Below, one piece after another: positions 6,311 through 6,709 of a DNA stretch of 6,709 nt. Below the pieces are notes generated by a model. That model was not told where the DNA came from and made no database searches. It saw only the letters and a program-made list of their open reading frames with translations. Position 1 is the stretch's first letter; the number at the start of each line of letters is the position of its first letter. The position numbers were made by a program, and so were the translations under genes. Origin of the DNA: Pseudohongiella sp. (lineage in GTDB: Bacteria; Pseudomonadota; Gammaproteobacteria; Pseudomonadales; Pseudohongiellaceae); NCBI GenBank assembly GCA_030652635.1, contig JAUSPW010000462.1:1-6709 (forward strand), read 5' to 3'.

Positions 6311-6709
6311 TCAAATGTCCTCGCGACGCTGGTTCACGGTTCGCACATCACTTCCCGAGTTTGTGGGATTGGGTGCGGCCGATGTCTCAGTGTATTTTGT
6401 TTGCAGCTTGTTGAGCAAGCGCGCAACTGTCTCCGGGGAGCCTGTGTTTTTTGCCAACAGGTCGTACACAACTGGCACGATAAAAAGCGTCATCAAGGTG
6501 GTCATCAATACCCCCGAGAAAATCACCACACCAAGCAGGTTCTGGCTCTCCGAACCTGCCCCGCTCGCCCAGATCAATGGCAATGAGCCCATCATGGTCG
6601 ACAGCGCGGTCATTAATACTGGTCGCAATCGCATATCGCAGGCTGTTACCAGTGCATCACGAAAGGATTTGCCTTCGTCGCGCAATTGATTGGCAAACTC
6701 GACAATCAG
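6311..6709 (-). CDS. RND-family efflux transporter, C-terminal part (gene cut by window edge)
   Basis: The last 132 residues of an inner-membrane RND pump of the AcrB/HAE1 type, the proton-driven part of a tripartite efflux system. The fragment opens with LIVEFANQLRDEG (residues 1-13), the end of the conserved transmembrane stretch in the second half of such pumps. It continues with DALVTACDMRLRPVLMT (18-34) and STMMGSLPLIWASGAGSE (37-54), both close to the AcrB-family signature. Two final membrane helices follow (about 55-72 and 73-86), with FIVPVVYDLL at 76-85. A polar tail of about 45 residues (88-132) closes the protein. The frame is open to the window end, so most of the gene lies beyond the right edge. 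Substrate cannot be told from this part. Its adaptor gene, if linked, would be outside the window. It lies upstream of lemA and the protease gene on the same strand and may share their transcript. Confidence 0.92.
   Translation of the reverse strand: MIVEFANQLRDEGKSFRDALVTACDMRLRPVLMTALSTMMGSLPLIWASGAGSESQNLLGVVIFSGVLMTTLMTLFIVPVVYDLLAKNTGSPETVARLLNKLQTKYTETSAAPNPTNSGSDVRTVNQRREDI

Noticed and set aside
6012..6689. 225-codon open frame on the plus strand across lemA and the RND gene
   Set aside because: It runs antisense to two confidently identified genes and their gap; the translation is low in recognisable motifs and is a shadow frame.

Overview
The window is an ordinary-looking gammaproteobacterial chromosomal segment carrying housekeeping and cell-envelope genes. 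The evidence for the lineage is the order of the left half: an rpoE/algU-type sigma factor divergent from nadB, nadB convergent with a ygfX-sdhE pair, and sdhE divergent from ygfZ. From memory, this resembles the algU-nadB neighbourhood of Pseudomonas and relatives. G+C is moderate by eye and coding density is very high. I see no mobile element, tRNA, rRNA, CRISPR array or phage gene. Genus and species cannot be fixed from this sequence.

Layout. Positions 1-180 (minus) hold the first 60 codons of a sigma-E family gene that runs off the left edge. Positions 181-311 are a divergent regulatory gap with a plausible sigma-E-type promoter aimed at rpoE. nadB (312-1937, plus) encodes L-aspartate oxidase, with an unusual start region. 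A small hairpin separates it from the convergent ygfX (1968-2417, minus), which lies just downstream of sdhE (2450-2719, minus). ygfZ (2803-3729, plus) starts divergently from sdhE. It converges, 21 bases apart, on a large M48 zinc-protease gene (3751-5601, minus). lemA lies directly upstream of the protease on the same strand (5637-6233). Further upstream is the 3' end of an RND efflux-pump gene (6311-6709, minus), cut by the right edge.

How the genes fit together. The left half has a cofactor theme. NadB is an FAD enzyme that starts NAD synthesis. SdhE attaches FAD to SdhA, a homologue of NadB in the same flavoprotein superfamily. YgfZ supports iron-sulfur cluster enzymes. YgfX is the small membrane partner of SdhE. 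The right half is envelope-related: an RND transporter, LemA, and an HtpX-like membrane protease, all on one strand and possibly one transcript. The sigma-E gene at the left edge is the classic envelope-stress regulator, but no link to the right-hand genes can be shown here.

I did not find a convincing previously undescribed system. The points most worth a second look are the nadB start region (an ATG one frame away from a TTG start) and the roughly 280-residue C-terminal extension of the M48 protease, which ends in a TerB-like helical segment.
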